From Nitrososphaerales archaeon (lineage in GTDB: Archaea > Thermoproteota > Nitrososphaeria > Nitrososphaerales > Gagatemarchaeaceae), in assembly GCA_030044375.1 (NCBI GenBank), contig JASHVX010000063.1, positions 1 to 8,397 of the forward strand: a DNA stretch of 8,397 nucleotides. Direction: 5' to 3'. Positions 1 to 6,607 of the stretch are shown one piece after another. The notes under the pieces were generated by a model, which worked only from the letters and a program-made list of their open reading frames with translations, searched no databases and was not told the origin of the DNA. The translations under genes and the position numbers were made by a program. Numbering within the stretch: the stretch's first letter is position 1; every line of letters starts with the position of its first letter.

Positions 1-614
1 GGGATCCCAGCCTCGACCTTGCCGACGAGGTCCGCGCCGACGTCGGCGGCCTTCGTGAATATGCCTCCGGAGACCCTCATGAACATGGCTATCAGGGAGG
101 CGCCGAACCCGAGGCCGGCTATGGTGACTGGATTGGTCGCGATCTGGTTCCCGAAGGCGAGATAGAAGACCGACAGCCCCAGCAGGTCGAAGCCCACCAC
201 GGTCATGCCCATGACGCCGCCGCCCCTGAAGGACAGGGACAGCGCGCTCCCGAGGCCCTTCTTCGCCGCCTCGGCCGTCCTGGAGCTCGTCCTTACCGTG
301 ACCGCCATGCCGATGTAGCCCGCCAGCGCAGAGAGGGCCGCGCCCAGGGCGAACCCCATCGCCGTGGCCCCCCCGGTGGCGTTGGGATAGTCTATGAGGC
401 CATAGATCAGGACCGCGATGACGACGGCTATCGGGGCTATCACCTTGTACTCCCTGCTGAGGAAGGCCCCCGCTCCCTCCCGGACGGCATCCGAGATGTC
501 CGTCATCTTCTTCGAGCCTCTGTCCTGCTTCCTCAGGAAGAGCCAGAGGGCGCCGGCGTAGGCAAGTGAGACGAAGGAGACGGCTAGGGCCAGAAGGCCG
601 AAGTCAAACGACAA
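1..614 (-). CDS. hppA: Membrane-bound H+-translocating pyrophosphatase, N-terminal part (runs off left edge)
   Basis: Membrane pyrophosphatase, which couples PPi hydrolysis to ion pumping across the cytoplasmic membrane. Only the first 204 codons of a protein usually near 700 residues are present. Seen: a hydrophobic first helix (about residues 3-27), a basic cytoplasmic loop with SDAVREGAGAFLSREY (41-56), further hydrophobic helices (58-74, 84-106, 132-155, 163-180), and the family signature GGIFTKAADVGADLVGKVE (183-201). That signature contains the substrate-binding DX7KXE motif with D191, K199 and E201. The sequence stops at GIP, where family members continue with EDDPRN. The residue that separates K+-dependent from K+-independent types lies outside the window, so ion dependence cannot be called. 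Start: TTG at 614-612, the only start codon that precedes helix 1. A TATA-like box about 33 nt upstream gives a leader of only a few nucleotides. A GGAGG 11 nt upstream could also serve if transcription begins earlier. Identity is secure. Confidence 0.95.
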   Translation of the reverse strand, partial: MSFDFGLLALAVSFVSLAYAGALWLFLRKQDRGSKKMTDISDAVREGAGAFLSREYKVIAPIAVVIAVLIYGLIDYPNATGGATAMGFALGAALSALAGYIGMAVTVRTSSRTAEAAKKGLGSALSLSFRGGGVMGMTVVGFDLLGLSVFYLAFGNQIATNPVTIAGLGFGASLIAMFMRVSGGIFTKAADVGADLVGKVEAGI

Positions 615-640
615 TGGTTCTTGGGCCTCCCTCCGGATTC

Positions 641-651
641 GTTTTATAAAG
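641..651 (-). promoter_or_regulatory. TATA box for hppA
   Basis: On the minus strand this reads CTTTATAAAAC, a near-perfect archaeal TATA box. Its centre is about 33 nt before the TTG start at 614, so transcription is predicted to begin near 620. The core TTTATAAA is palindromic, so it could in principle also drive the plus strand towards the propeller gene. Confidence 0.7.
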
Positions 652-767
652 TGATTTGGAGCCGCCGGGAGCAGCGCCCACACTGACCCTGACTGGGCCG
701 ACGAGTTGCGGGTGAGACCCCGCCCGGGGTGGCCAGAGCCGTCGTCGCAGAGCCGGCGCCTTGGCTC

Positions 768-776
768 CTTAAATAG
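768..776 (+). promoter_or_regulatory. TATA box for the propeller protein gene
   Basis: CTTAAATAG matches the archaeal TATA consensus. Its predicted transcription start is near 797, just after the TTG at 793 and before the in-frame TTG at 805. A strong AAGGAGG (778-784) lies between the box and the TTG at 793. If this box is the promoter, that ribosome site is not transcribed and translation would start at 805 or at the ATG at 820. If transcription starts further upstream, the start at 793 is favoured. Confidence 0.6.
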
Positions 777-792
777 AAAGGAGGCTCAGTTC

Positions 793-2163
793 TTGCCGTT
801 CAAGTTGCTGCGTCGGGCGATGCTGGCCCTGGTCACCATGGCAGTCGTGCTGTCCCTGGGCCTGCTGGGCCCCGCTCCGGCGACGGGCCAGGCCCTGTCT
901 CCCTGGAGCACCAGCCCCTTCGCGTATCCGTCGTCGGTCGACTACTTCTCCTGTGTCTCGTCTTCAGGCTATGCGTACTGCGTAGGAGGCCTTCCGGCTA
1001 CCAGCGACGTAGACTACGCGCCGCTGACTGCCGACGGGGCGGGCCTCTGGGCTTCCGCGACCGCGTATCCGACGACGATCTATGACCAAGCGTGCGTGGC
1101 ATCGTCTGGCTACATCTACTGCGTAGGAGGGTACGGGCCCTCCGGTGGCACGAGTGCCACATACTTCGCTTCGCTCTCGTCATCAGGGGTTGGGACCTGG
1201 ACCACCACGACCGCCTACCCGACGACGATATACGGGGAGTCGTGCGTCACGGCAACAGGATACATCTACTGCGTGGGAGGGTACAACAGCTCATCTGACC
1301 TGACCGACTACGTCTACTATGCGGCGCTGTCCTCGTCAGGCATCGGGGGATGGGTCAGAGAGGCCAACTATCCGGACTCGCTGTACCTTCTTTCCTGCGC
1401 CACCTCGTCAGGAGACGTCTATTGCGTCGACGGGGATGGCGGGGCCGGCGTTGTCGCCTACGCCGCCCTGTCTGCGTCCGGGGTAGGCGACTGGACAACC
1501 TCAACTCCGTACCCGGTCGCGGCCACCGCGACGACCTGCGTCACGTCCTCCGGGTACCTGTATTGCATAGGCGGTTACTACGACGGGGGCAACATCAACA
1601 GCGTATACTACGCGTCTGCCTCCGAGACGGGAGTGGGGGCCTGGGCGTCGGGGATCCCCTACCCGTATCCGACAGGCGACGAGTCCTGCGTGGCCTATCT
1701 TGGCTTCGTGTACTGCATCGCCGGGTACACCACAACGTTCACCGACGCGGTGTACTACAGCGAGGTGATCCCGCCGCCGTCGACCGTGACCACCACGGCG
1801 ACCTTCAACTCCACGACGACAGCCTCCTACACCTCGACGCTGGCGTCGACGGTCACCGTCGCGAGCCCGTCGACTACGACGGTCACCGGCCAGACGGGGA
1901 CGACGCGCGTCTCCGGCGAGACCGCCACAGTCACCAGCACGCTGCTCTCCACCGCGAGCCAGACGGTCACGACGACCGAGGTGACGACGCTTGCGGGCAC
2001 CGTCGGCACACAGACGACGACGGTCACGAGGAACGTGGCCTTCGGAGGGTCATCGACGAGCCTCGCCATCGCCCTTGTCATCGGGGCGCTGATCGGGGGT
2101 GTCGCCACGGCGGCCTACGTCCTTCGGACCAAGGGCCCCCGAAAGGCTGCGCGGGGCCCCTAG
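793..2163 (+). CDS. Secreted, membrane-anchored six-bladed Kelch-like propeller protein with Thr/Ser stalk
   Basis: Cell-surface protein of unknown ligand. With a TTG start at 793 (AAGGAGG 8 nt upstream) it has 456 residues. The frame is open back to a TTG at 706, but that start would place a long polar stretch ahead of the signal peptide. Order: signal peptide (basic KLLRR, then a hydrophobic core, cleavage near ATGQA, about residue 34); six repeats of 47-51 residues (about 38-325); a linker and stalk dominated by Thr, Ser and Val (about 326-417), probably O-glycosylated; a membrane helix (422-445); and a short basic cytoplasmic tail. Each repeat follows YP-x(n)-C-V-x-x-x-G-Y-x-Y-C-[VI]-G-G-Y and ends in G-x-G-x-W, the last repeat lacking that final Trp. 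The GG and spaced aromatic residues resemble Kelch blades. The only 12 Cys in the protein are one pair per blade. It converges with dys, with a 10 bp gap. A role in surface adhesion or polymer binding is inference. Confidence 0.85.
   Translation: MPFKLLRRAMLALVTMAVVLSLGLLGPAPATGQALSPWSTSPFAYPSSVDYFSCVSSSGYAYCVGGLPATSDVDYAPLTADGAGLWASATAYPTTIYDQACVASSGYIYCVGGYGPSGGTSATYFASLSSSGVGTWTTTTAYPTTIYGESCVTATGYIYCVGGYNSSSDLTDYVYYAALSSSGIGGWVREANYPDSLYLLSCATSSGDVYCVDGDGGAGVVAYAALSASGVGDWTTSTPYPVAATATTCVTSSGYLYCIGGYYDGGNINSVYYASASETGVGAWASGIPYPYPTGDESCVAYLGFVYCIAGYTTTFTDAVYYSEVIPPPSTVTTTATFNSTTTASYTSTLASTVTVASPSTTTVTGQTGTTRVSGETATVTSTLLSTASQTVTTTEVTTLAGTVGTQTTTVTRNVAFGGSSTSLAIALVIGALIGGVATAAYVLRTKGPRKAARGP
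904..1767 (+). repeat. Six tandem Kelch-like blade repeats within the surface protein
   Basis: Six degenerate coding repeats of about 141-153 bp. Cys pairs at residues 54/63, 101/110, 151/160, 202/211, 249/258 and 299/308 (numbered from the 793 start) are always 9 apart. Similarity persists at DNA level: GGCTACATCTACTGCGTAGG in blade 2 has a close counterpart in blade 3, and TATCCGACGACGATCTA of blade 2 recurs almost unchanged at the start of blade 3. This suggests blades 2 and 3 duplicated most recently. Blade 4 is the most diverged (VDGDGG replaces VGGY). Confidence 0.85.
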
Positions 2164-2173
2164 AGGAAGCGCC

Positions 2174-3127
2174 CTACTTCCTTCTCTTCATCGCCAGGGC
2201 GTACGACACTATGAGCGGCAGGACTGCCGTCGCGTCTGCGTAGAGGTTCACCTTCTTCGCCTTCGCCCTGACCTTCCCCCAGGAGACCGCCTCCCTCACC
2301 TGCGCGCCGCTGAGTGAGCCGTCATATTCGGTCGCGGTGGTGATGTAGCAGGCGTAGTCCAGCCCGCCCTTGAACTGGTTCCACCACAGAGCGTGGTGTT
2401 TGGAGATCCCGCCCCCGATCACAAGCGCGCCGGAGAGCTTCGACGAGAGTACGATGTCGGCGAGCCTCCTCTCGTCGCCTATCACGTCGACCTTGAAGTC
2501 ACGGTGCTTCTCGGCGAAGAGCCAGAGCTGGCTCCCTACGGCGCCGTCCATGATCCCAGGGACGAACACCGGCACCCCCCTCTTCTGCGCCCAGTAGAGG
2601 AGCGAGCTCTCCGAAGCGAGGTCCAGCCCTATCTCGCGGCAAAGCTCTTCAGAGGTCGGGGCGACTGCGCCTCCAGCATACATCCTCTCGAGGATGGGCT
2701 GCACCCTCTTCTCGATCAGGGGCCCGTACCCGTCCAAGGGCACCAAGACGTTGCCGAGCCTGTGGTAGCCGCGGCGGAGCAGGTCTGCGTCGTCTAGGTC
2801 GAAGCTGCCGTGGTAGTATGAGCCGACCGTCCTGGCGATGTCGTGGTCGAGGGTGCCGCTGGCCGTGATGATGAGGTCGACGAACCCCTCGCGCACCAAG
2901 TCGACGAGGAGCCCGCGGGCACCCGTGGCTACCGGGGCGGCCGGGAAAGAGAGGAACTTCGTGCACCCCTTCGCCGAGGCCATCGACCGCAGCACGTCGG
3001 CCGCCTCCGCGACCGCTCTCCCCTGAAAGCCGCCCGCTTCCCTCATGGAGTCGACGAGAGAGACCAGGTCCTCCGACGGGACGGCGTGGATGTCGCGGAC
3101 TCTGGAAAGGCCAGGGACCCGTTTCAA
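2174..3127 (-). CDS. dys: Deoxyhypusine synthase
   Basis: Cytoplasmic enzyme that uses NAD and spermidine to move an aminobutyl group onto a Lys of the translation factor aIF5A, the first step of hypusine formation. It has 317 residues, normal for archaeal members. Seen: NAD-site segment ITASGTLDHDIAR (87-99), HGSFD (106-110), VPVFVPGIMDGAVGSQ (185-200), and the catalytic segment GGGISKHH (238-245) with the enzyme-intermediate Lys at K243. The C-terminal TATEYDGSLSGAQVREAVSWGK (264-285) is typical of the family. The start is TTG at 3127-3125. A TATA-like TTAAAA centred about 27 nt upstream predicts a transcript starting within a nucleotide or two of that codon. It is transcribed alone, convergent with the propeller gene. 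No defect is visible. Confidence 0.95.
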   Translation of the reverse strand: MKRVPGLSRVRDIHAVPSEDLVSLVDSMREAGGFQGRAVAEAADVLRSMASAKGCTKFLSFPAAPVATGARGLLVDLVREGFVDLIITASGTLDHDIARTVGSYYHGSFDLDDADLLRRGYHRLGNVLVPLDGYGPLIEKRVQPILERMYAGGAVAPTSEELCREIGLDLASESSLLYWAQKRGVPVFVPGIMDGAVGSQLWLFAEKHRDFKVDVIGDERRLADIVLSSKLSGALVIGGGISKHHALWWNQFKGGLDYACYITTATEYDGSLSGAQVREAVSWGKVRAKAKKVNLYADATAVLPLIVSYALAMKRRK

Positions 3128-3149
3128 TTCACCGGTCGTCCACAGACGT

Positions 3150-3158
3150 AATTTTAAC
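3150..3158 (-). promoter_or_regulatory. TATA box for dys
   Basis: The minus strand reads GGTTAAAATT, centred at about 3154.5. That is about 27 nt before the TTG start, the spacing expected for a fully leaderless mRNA. Confidence 0.65.
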
Positions 3159-3204
3159 CGTTGGCAGCCAGGCTCTGTGACGTCCTAGTCATGGACCGAG
3201 CCCG

Positions 3205-3465
3205 CTATGGGCAACCCAGGAACCTGTTGTACCCTGCCCTGAACAACCAATAGGAGATCGACGACCGGAAGACGCAGTGGCATCCGAAGATGCCCTCCAA
3301 GCCACTGCACTGGGGAGGGTTGAGCGTGCGCCCGAAGAGGGCGTATTGACCTTCGCTGTTCACCCCGATGGCCGGATACTCGAAGAACGCGTAGAGGCCT
3401 GCCAGGAGTAGGACTGACGCGACAAGCAAGGCAGCATGGACGGCTGTGGGACTCTTCTTTGACAT
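3205..3465 (-). CDS. Small single-pass membrane protein with four Cys, hypothetical
   Basis: Unrecognised 86-residue open frame. It opens with a basic N-terminus (MSKKSP), then a strongly hydrophobic helix (about 8-28), then a polar exported tail with Cys at 53, 62, 64 and 85, including a C-H-C triplet, and ends in GCP. This layout (positive-inside, one helix, Cys-bearing tail) is what a real small membrane protein looks like and is unlike the Arg/Pro-rich shadow frames around it. The ATG at 3465 is chosen; an in-frame GTG at 3474 would add three residues. Ribosome site and promoter are weak (GTGGGAACG just ahead of ATG; CCTAACTC near 3498). It sits alone between the HAD phosphatase and dys, all on the minus strand. 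No function is assigned, and it may not be expressed. Confidence 0.5.
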   Translation of the reverse strand: MSKKSPTAVHAALLVASVLLLAGLYAFFEYPAIGVNSEGQYALFGRTLNPPQCSGLEGIFGCHCVFRSSISYWLFRAGYNRFLGCP

Positions 3466-3617
3466 CGTTCCCACGCCAATGAGTCGCCCACGCCGAGTTA
3501 GGTGGTGTTACCAGACGAGGTCCAGGCCGTCCTGCCACATGTACCGAAGAGGGCGCCGGAGAGACCCAGCCTGGCACCCTGGAAGTTGGCCTCGCGCCGA
3601 GGGGTCAGGACCCTTCC

Positions 3618-4277
3618 TCAGCGGCCCGAGAGAATCGCCAGAAGCTCCGCTGGGCTGGCTGCGGTGAAGGTCGGCGCCGCAGCCAAGACCTCCGCGCTCG
3701 TGCCGTATCCCCAAAGCACTCCGACAGAGTCGATGCCGGCCTTCCTCGCTCCCTTGATGTCGTGCTCGCGGTCCCCGGCCATCACGTACCCTGACGGGCT
3801 CCCACCGAGCGCGCGCATCACCGACCGGATGAGCTCGTACTTGTCAGACATCCTCCCGTCGAGCTCGCTCCCGGCGACTGTCCTGAAGTAGCTGCCCAGT
3901 CCGAAGTGCTCGACCACAGCGCGGGCCTGGACGACTGGCTTGGTCGTGGCGATCGCCATCGTCCGCCCTTCCCCGGCGAGGCTGTCGAGCATCTTCACGA
4001 TGCCCGGGTAGAGCGAGTTCTCGAAGATGCCCACGCTCTCGTAGCGCCGCCTGTACCTCGCGGTCAGCTCCTCTACGAAGGACTCGCTTGCACGCCCGTC
4101 TGCGAGCTTCCAGAGGGACTCCCGAAGGGGCGGCCCTATGATCCACTCGTAGTCCCCCTTCTCGGGGCCGAGCTCGGGCAGGCCGAACGACTTCAAGGCG
4201 AAGTTCACGCTCTCGCGGATCCCTGCCTTCGAGTCGGTCAGGGTCCCGTCGAGGTCGAAGACTATCCGGTCGTACAA
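3618..4277 (-). CDS. HAD-superfamily phosphatase, phosphoglycolate phosphatase-like
   Basis: Soluble Mg2+-dependent phosphatase of the HAD superfamily, 219 residues, the size expected for a Gph/PpaX-type member with a helical cap. All four motifs are present: motif I DLDGTLTDS with nucleophile D8 and general acid D10; motif II ATTKP with a Thr at 111/112; motif III K146 in SDKYELI; motif IV GDREHDIKGA with metal ligands D169 and D173. The cap has GPPLRESL (48-55), common in phosphoglycolate-phosphatase-like proteins. The true substrate (phosphoglycolate, a nucleotide or a sugar phosphate) cannot be read from the sequence. The start is TTG at 4277-4275, giving MYDRIVFDLDGT, the usual family N-terminus. 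A TATA-like ACTTTAAC about 30 nt upstream suggests a nearly leaderless transcript. It diverges from tfb. Confidence 0.9.
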   Translation of the reverse strand: MYDRIVFDLDGTLTDSKAGIRESVNFALKSFGLPELGPEKGDYEWIIGPPLRESLWKLADGRASESFVEELTARYRRRYESVGIFENSLYPGIVKMLDSLAGEGRTMAIATTKPVVQARAVVEHFGLGSYFRTVAGSELDGRMSDKYELIRSVMRALGGSPSGYVMAGDREHDIKGARKAGIDSVGVLWGYGTSAEVLAAAPTFTAASPAELLAILSGR

Positions 4278-4534
4278 GCGAACGGAGGCCCGGTTCCCTT
4301 CCGGTTAAAGTGGCCTACTATGGCGCCGCCCCGTCTCGGGAGCCGGCCGGCCAGCCGCGCCGAGCTGCTGGACCTCGCGGCTTGGGCCAGAGTTAGGCCA
4401 CCCACCCGCGCCATCAATTTCTCCGGGGACTCTCGGTCCCCGACAAGGGTGTACGCAGCGAGCGACAGTCTTCTGGGAGCCGAGAACCCAGGTGTCGCCT
4501 CCCGGCGTAATGTCGGGACGGCCGCAGGCGTGCC
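4278..4534. other. Divergent intergenic region between the HAD phosphatase and tfb
   Basis: This is 257 bp with no convincing gene. It holds the phosphatase TATA box at its left end and a perfect short hairpin at 4424-4442 (CGGGGAC, 5 nt loop, GTCCCCG). No strong TATA box lies before tfb: the best candidate, CGTAATG near 4509, is 26 nt from the ATG but matches poorly. A GC-rich GCCGGCCGGCC stretch (near 4342) is the only other feature seen. Confidence 0.5.
4303..4311 (-). promoter_or_regulatory. TATA box for the HAD phosphatase
   Basis: The minus strand reads ACTTTAACC, centred about 29.5 nt before the TTG start. The predicted transcription start falls about 3-4 nt before the codon. Confidence 0.55.
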
Positions 4535-5512
4535 ATGCAATCGTGCGACATTAGCGCAGCTTGTTCAGACTGCTCGGGCAGGCTCGTCGACGCCGGCGAC
4601 GAGCTCGTGTGCCAGGAGTGCGGCGTCGTGAGAGAGAAGCAGGTGATAGAGGTGAGGCAGGGCCCAGTCAGGGCGCCGGTCGCCATCGACTTCACCGGGC
4701 AGGCGCTCGGCGGGTACATGGGGGCCGTCGACGTCACGAACAGGGACAGGTTCTCCAAGGGGTTCTCCCACACGCGCTCCAAGTACGAGTACCTGAAGAT
4801 GGTCTCCGACTACGCGGACAGGGAAGACGGCGCCGTCTACACCTGCGCGAGGATGATAGAGAGAGTCTGCGAGAAGCTCGGCCTCCCCACGGTCGTGATG
4901 TCCGAAGCGATCCACCTCGCGAAGAAGATCCTCTCCTCCGAGGCCCGGAAGCGGAGCGTCACACTGGCCACGGTGTCGGCCTACGCCCTCATAGCGTCTT
5001 GCAAGATAGAAGGCATCACCAGCGCCAACGTGAAGGACATAGTCAGGGCCCACCAGGCCTTGGGGAGGAGGGTGAAGTCGTCCTCCCTGATCCAGCTCTC
5101 CCTGGACTCTCCCGTCAGGGTCCCCGCCAGAGGCCCGGAGGAGTACCTCGGCCGGGTCACGGCAAGGCTGGCTTCCAACCCGAGGCTGGTCAAGCGCATC
5201 TCTGACGAAGGCGACTCCCCTACCTCGTACTTCAACTCCCTCAGGGTCGTGGCGAAGGAGATACTCGGCTCGGCGAGCTGGAGCTCAAAGGTCGGCAGGA
5301 GCCCCTGCTCTCTCGCAGCGACCGCGGTCTACGGGGCAGAGCTGCTCCTCGCGACAAGGGCTCGACGAGGCAAGAGGATAACTCAGAGGGAGGTCGCGGC
5401 GTGCGGCGATACCGCGGAGTACACGGTGAGAGAGCAGTACAGAGAGGTGTTCATGAAGATCCGTTCGGCCTCTCAGCCGGAGACTGGACTGTTGCTGCCT
5501 CCTCCGCGCTGA
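4535..5512 (+). CDS. tfb: Divergent transcription initiation factor TFB (TFIIB homologue)
   Basis: Archaeal TFIIB-type factor that bridges TBP-bound promoter DNA and RNA polymerase. It has 325 residues, slightly longer than the usual 300-315. Domains: zinc ribbon C10-x2-C13 ... C26-x2-C29 ending CGVV; reader/linker region (about 35-90) in which the common W-R-x-F segment is not recognisable, though FTGQALGGYMG (53-63) resembles the D-x-G-L-G-x-x-I-G linker; first cyclin fold (about 105-182, with SAYALIASCKIEGI); second cyclin fold (about 203-310) ending in the DNA-recognition helix region ITQREVAACGDTAEYTVREQYREVF (282-306). The start is ATG at 4535 with no clear ribosome site. Its 3' end overlaps the convergent pilin-like gene by 62 nt. 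The divergence suggests a paralogue rather than the housekeeping TFB, but other copies cannot be seen here. Confidence 0.9.
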   Translation: MQSCDISAACSDCSGRLVDAGDELVCQECGVVREKQVIEVRQGPVRAPVAIDFTGQALGGYMGAVDVTNRDRFSKGFSHTRSKYEYLKMVSDYADREDGAVYTCARMIERVCEKLGLPTVVMSEAIHLAKKILSSEARKRSVTLATVSAYALIASCKIEGITSANVKDIVRAHQALGRRVKSSSLIQLSLDSPVRVPARGPEEYLGRVTARLASNPRLVKRISDEGDSPTSYFNSLRVVAKEILGSASWSSKVGRSPCSLAATAVYGAELLLATRARRGKRITQREVAACGDTAEYTVREQYREVFMKIRSASQPETGLLLPPPR

Positions 5513-6266
5513 CCGTGAAGGGCCCCGCCGGCCCGTCGGTTCCGGACTGGAAGACCTCCACCGTGACCTTCACCTGGCACTGGCCAGGCTGGCTCACCGT
5601 CCAGGTGGCGTTCAGGCCCAGCCCCATCAGCTGGCCCAAGGCGGCCTCGGCTGCCGTCTGCGCCGTCAGCACGTTTCCGGCCTCTGTGGCGTTGCACAGG
5701 CTCCCCCCGGAGCCAAGGAGGGCCGACTCGTCTGCTTCTAGGGAGTCGGAACAGAAGGCCTCCAGTCTGCCGAGGTCCACAGGCAGGTAGACAGGGTGTG
5801 ACTGGTTCGAGGAATAGGTCACGCCCAGCCCCGGGACGCCTCCGCGGACAACGACGCTGAAGTTGATGTCGAGGTCTCCCGCCTGCCATCCGGAGTATGG
5901 GGCGAGCGAGACCATGTTGCCAGCCAACGACTCGTTCTGGCCCTCCGCAAAGGACCCGCGGGCCGACACGTGGTCGTAGCCGACCACGGTCGAGAGCCCG
6001 TCGAGAAAAGCCTCGACCGCGGAGGAGGCGTTCCCGCAGGACAGGAGAGTGGCTGCCAAGTGGGACTCCAGGCTGTCGAGGAGAGAGAGGCCGGCGCTCA
6101 CGGCCAGAGCCGACGCCCCCGCCGCGAGGTAGCTCTCCGCGTTCGACTGCTCGGTCAGAGCCAGCTGCTGTTGAGACCCTGAGACCACCAAGGCGTTGGA
6201 GACCAGCAGGGAAGAGAAGAGCACGGCCGCGGCTAGTGTGGCCCCTACGCCGGCGCGGCTTCCCAT
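5451..6266 (-). CDS. Large pilin-like exported protein, last gene of the pilin cluster
   Basis: Unrecognised 271-residue protein, the largest of the cluster. Seen: a short basic N-terminus (MGSRAG), a hydrophobic helix (about 7-29), a polar Q-rich turn (32-35), an Ala/Leu-rich helical stretch (45-77), then an exported domain with four Cys (77, 172, 191, 230) and seven N-X-S/T sites (79, 111, 135, 154, 192, 219, 268). This is the layout of a pilin-like or TadE/TadG-like surface subunit anchored by an uncleaved or barely processed helix. The ATG at 6266 lies inside the end of the preceding gene (22 nt overlap), with GAGG almost touching it, so translation is probably coupled. The stop lies inside the convergent tfb coding sequence. 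A minor or tip pilin role is inferred from context only. Confidence 0.75.
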   Translation of the reverse strand: MGSRAGVGATLAAAVLFSSLLVSNALVVSGSQQQLALTEQSNAESYLAAGASALAVSAGLSLLDSLESHLAATLLSCGNASSAVEAFLDGLSTVVGYDHVSARGSFAEGQNESLAGNMVSLAPYSGWQAGDLDINFSVVVRGGVPGLGVTYSSNQSHPVYLPVDLGRLEAFCSDSLEADESALLGSGGSLCNATEAGNVLTAQTAAEAALGQLMGLGLNATWTVSQPGQCQVKVTVEVFQSGTDGPAGPFTVSAEEAATVQSPAERPNGSS

Positions 6267-6607
6267 GCCTCGAGAGTCACGTTCCGCGTTGGGAGCATGA
6301 GCGAGATGCTTGCGACTGGGCCCGTCTCAGGGGCTGCCAGGGGGCATTGTGAAGAGTCGACCGAAGCGGAGTAGACCACGGACTGGTTCGAAAGGGAGCC
6401 GACCTTCGCGCAGATCTCTTGGAGAGTCGCCTGCTGCAGCCAGACGGCGCCTGGCGTCACGAGCAGGCTCTCCAGGTCGGTCCTGAGCGAGTCCTCTTCT
6501 CGCAGCCGGGCCGCCCCCGCGTTGTTGCCGGCGGGCCCCCACGACGCCATCAGAGCTAGGCTCGACAGCCCTATCACGGCGGCGAGAGCGAGGTCGAGGA
6601 ACCTCAA
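6245..6607 (-). CDS. Pilin-like protein, 120 residues
   Basis: Unrecognised small exported protein with an N-terminal hydrophobic helix (about 4-23, MRFLDLALAAVIGLSS...), then a helical, charged segment (RLREEDSLRTDLESLL, 34-49), then a beta-like domain with two Cys (66, 88) and N-X-S/T sites at 74 and 109. There is no Glu at position 5; an Asp is at residue 5 counting the start. The TTG start (6607-6605) shares TTGA with the stop of the upstream miniprotein, a classic coupling overlap. The next gene begins inside its last codons. It fits a minor pilin of the divergent ATPase system; no family could be named. Confidence 0.75.
   Translation of the reverse strand: MRFLDLALAAVIGLSSLALMASWGPAGNNAGAARLREEDSLRTDLESLLVTPGAVWLQQATLQEICAKVGSLSNQSVVYSASVDSSQCPLAAPETGPVASISLMLPTRNVTLEAWEAAPA

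Noticed and set aside
1350..2243. Long plus-strand open frame (297 codons) overlapping the propeller gene
   Set aside because: It is an Arg/Asp/His-rich out-of-frame reading of the repeat and Thr-stalk region. The in-frame protein has a signal peptide, repeats and an anchor, which this one lacks.
3498..3620. In-frame continuation after the TGA of the HAD phosphatase (about 39 codons to a TAA), suggesting readthrough or a lost C-terminus
   Set aside because: The protein already ends at the normal family length. The extension has no recognisable domain, and a stop-free run of this length is unremarkable at this GC content.
3906..4631. Plus-strand open frame (241 codons) antisense to the HAD phosphatase and running into tfb
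   Set aside because: It is the opposite strand of a gene with all four HAD motifs, and its own translation shows no domain or helix pattern. High GC makes such antisense frames common.
5801..6391. Two GACTGGTTCGA segments (near 5801 and 6381) that resemble tRNA T-arms
   Set aside because: They encode the same S-N-Q-S peptide (minus strand) in two pilin-like genes. No acceptor or anticodon stems could be built around them.
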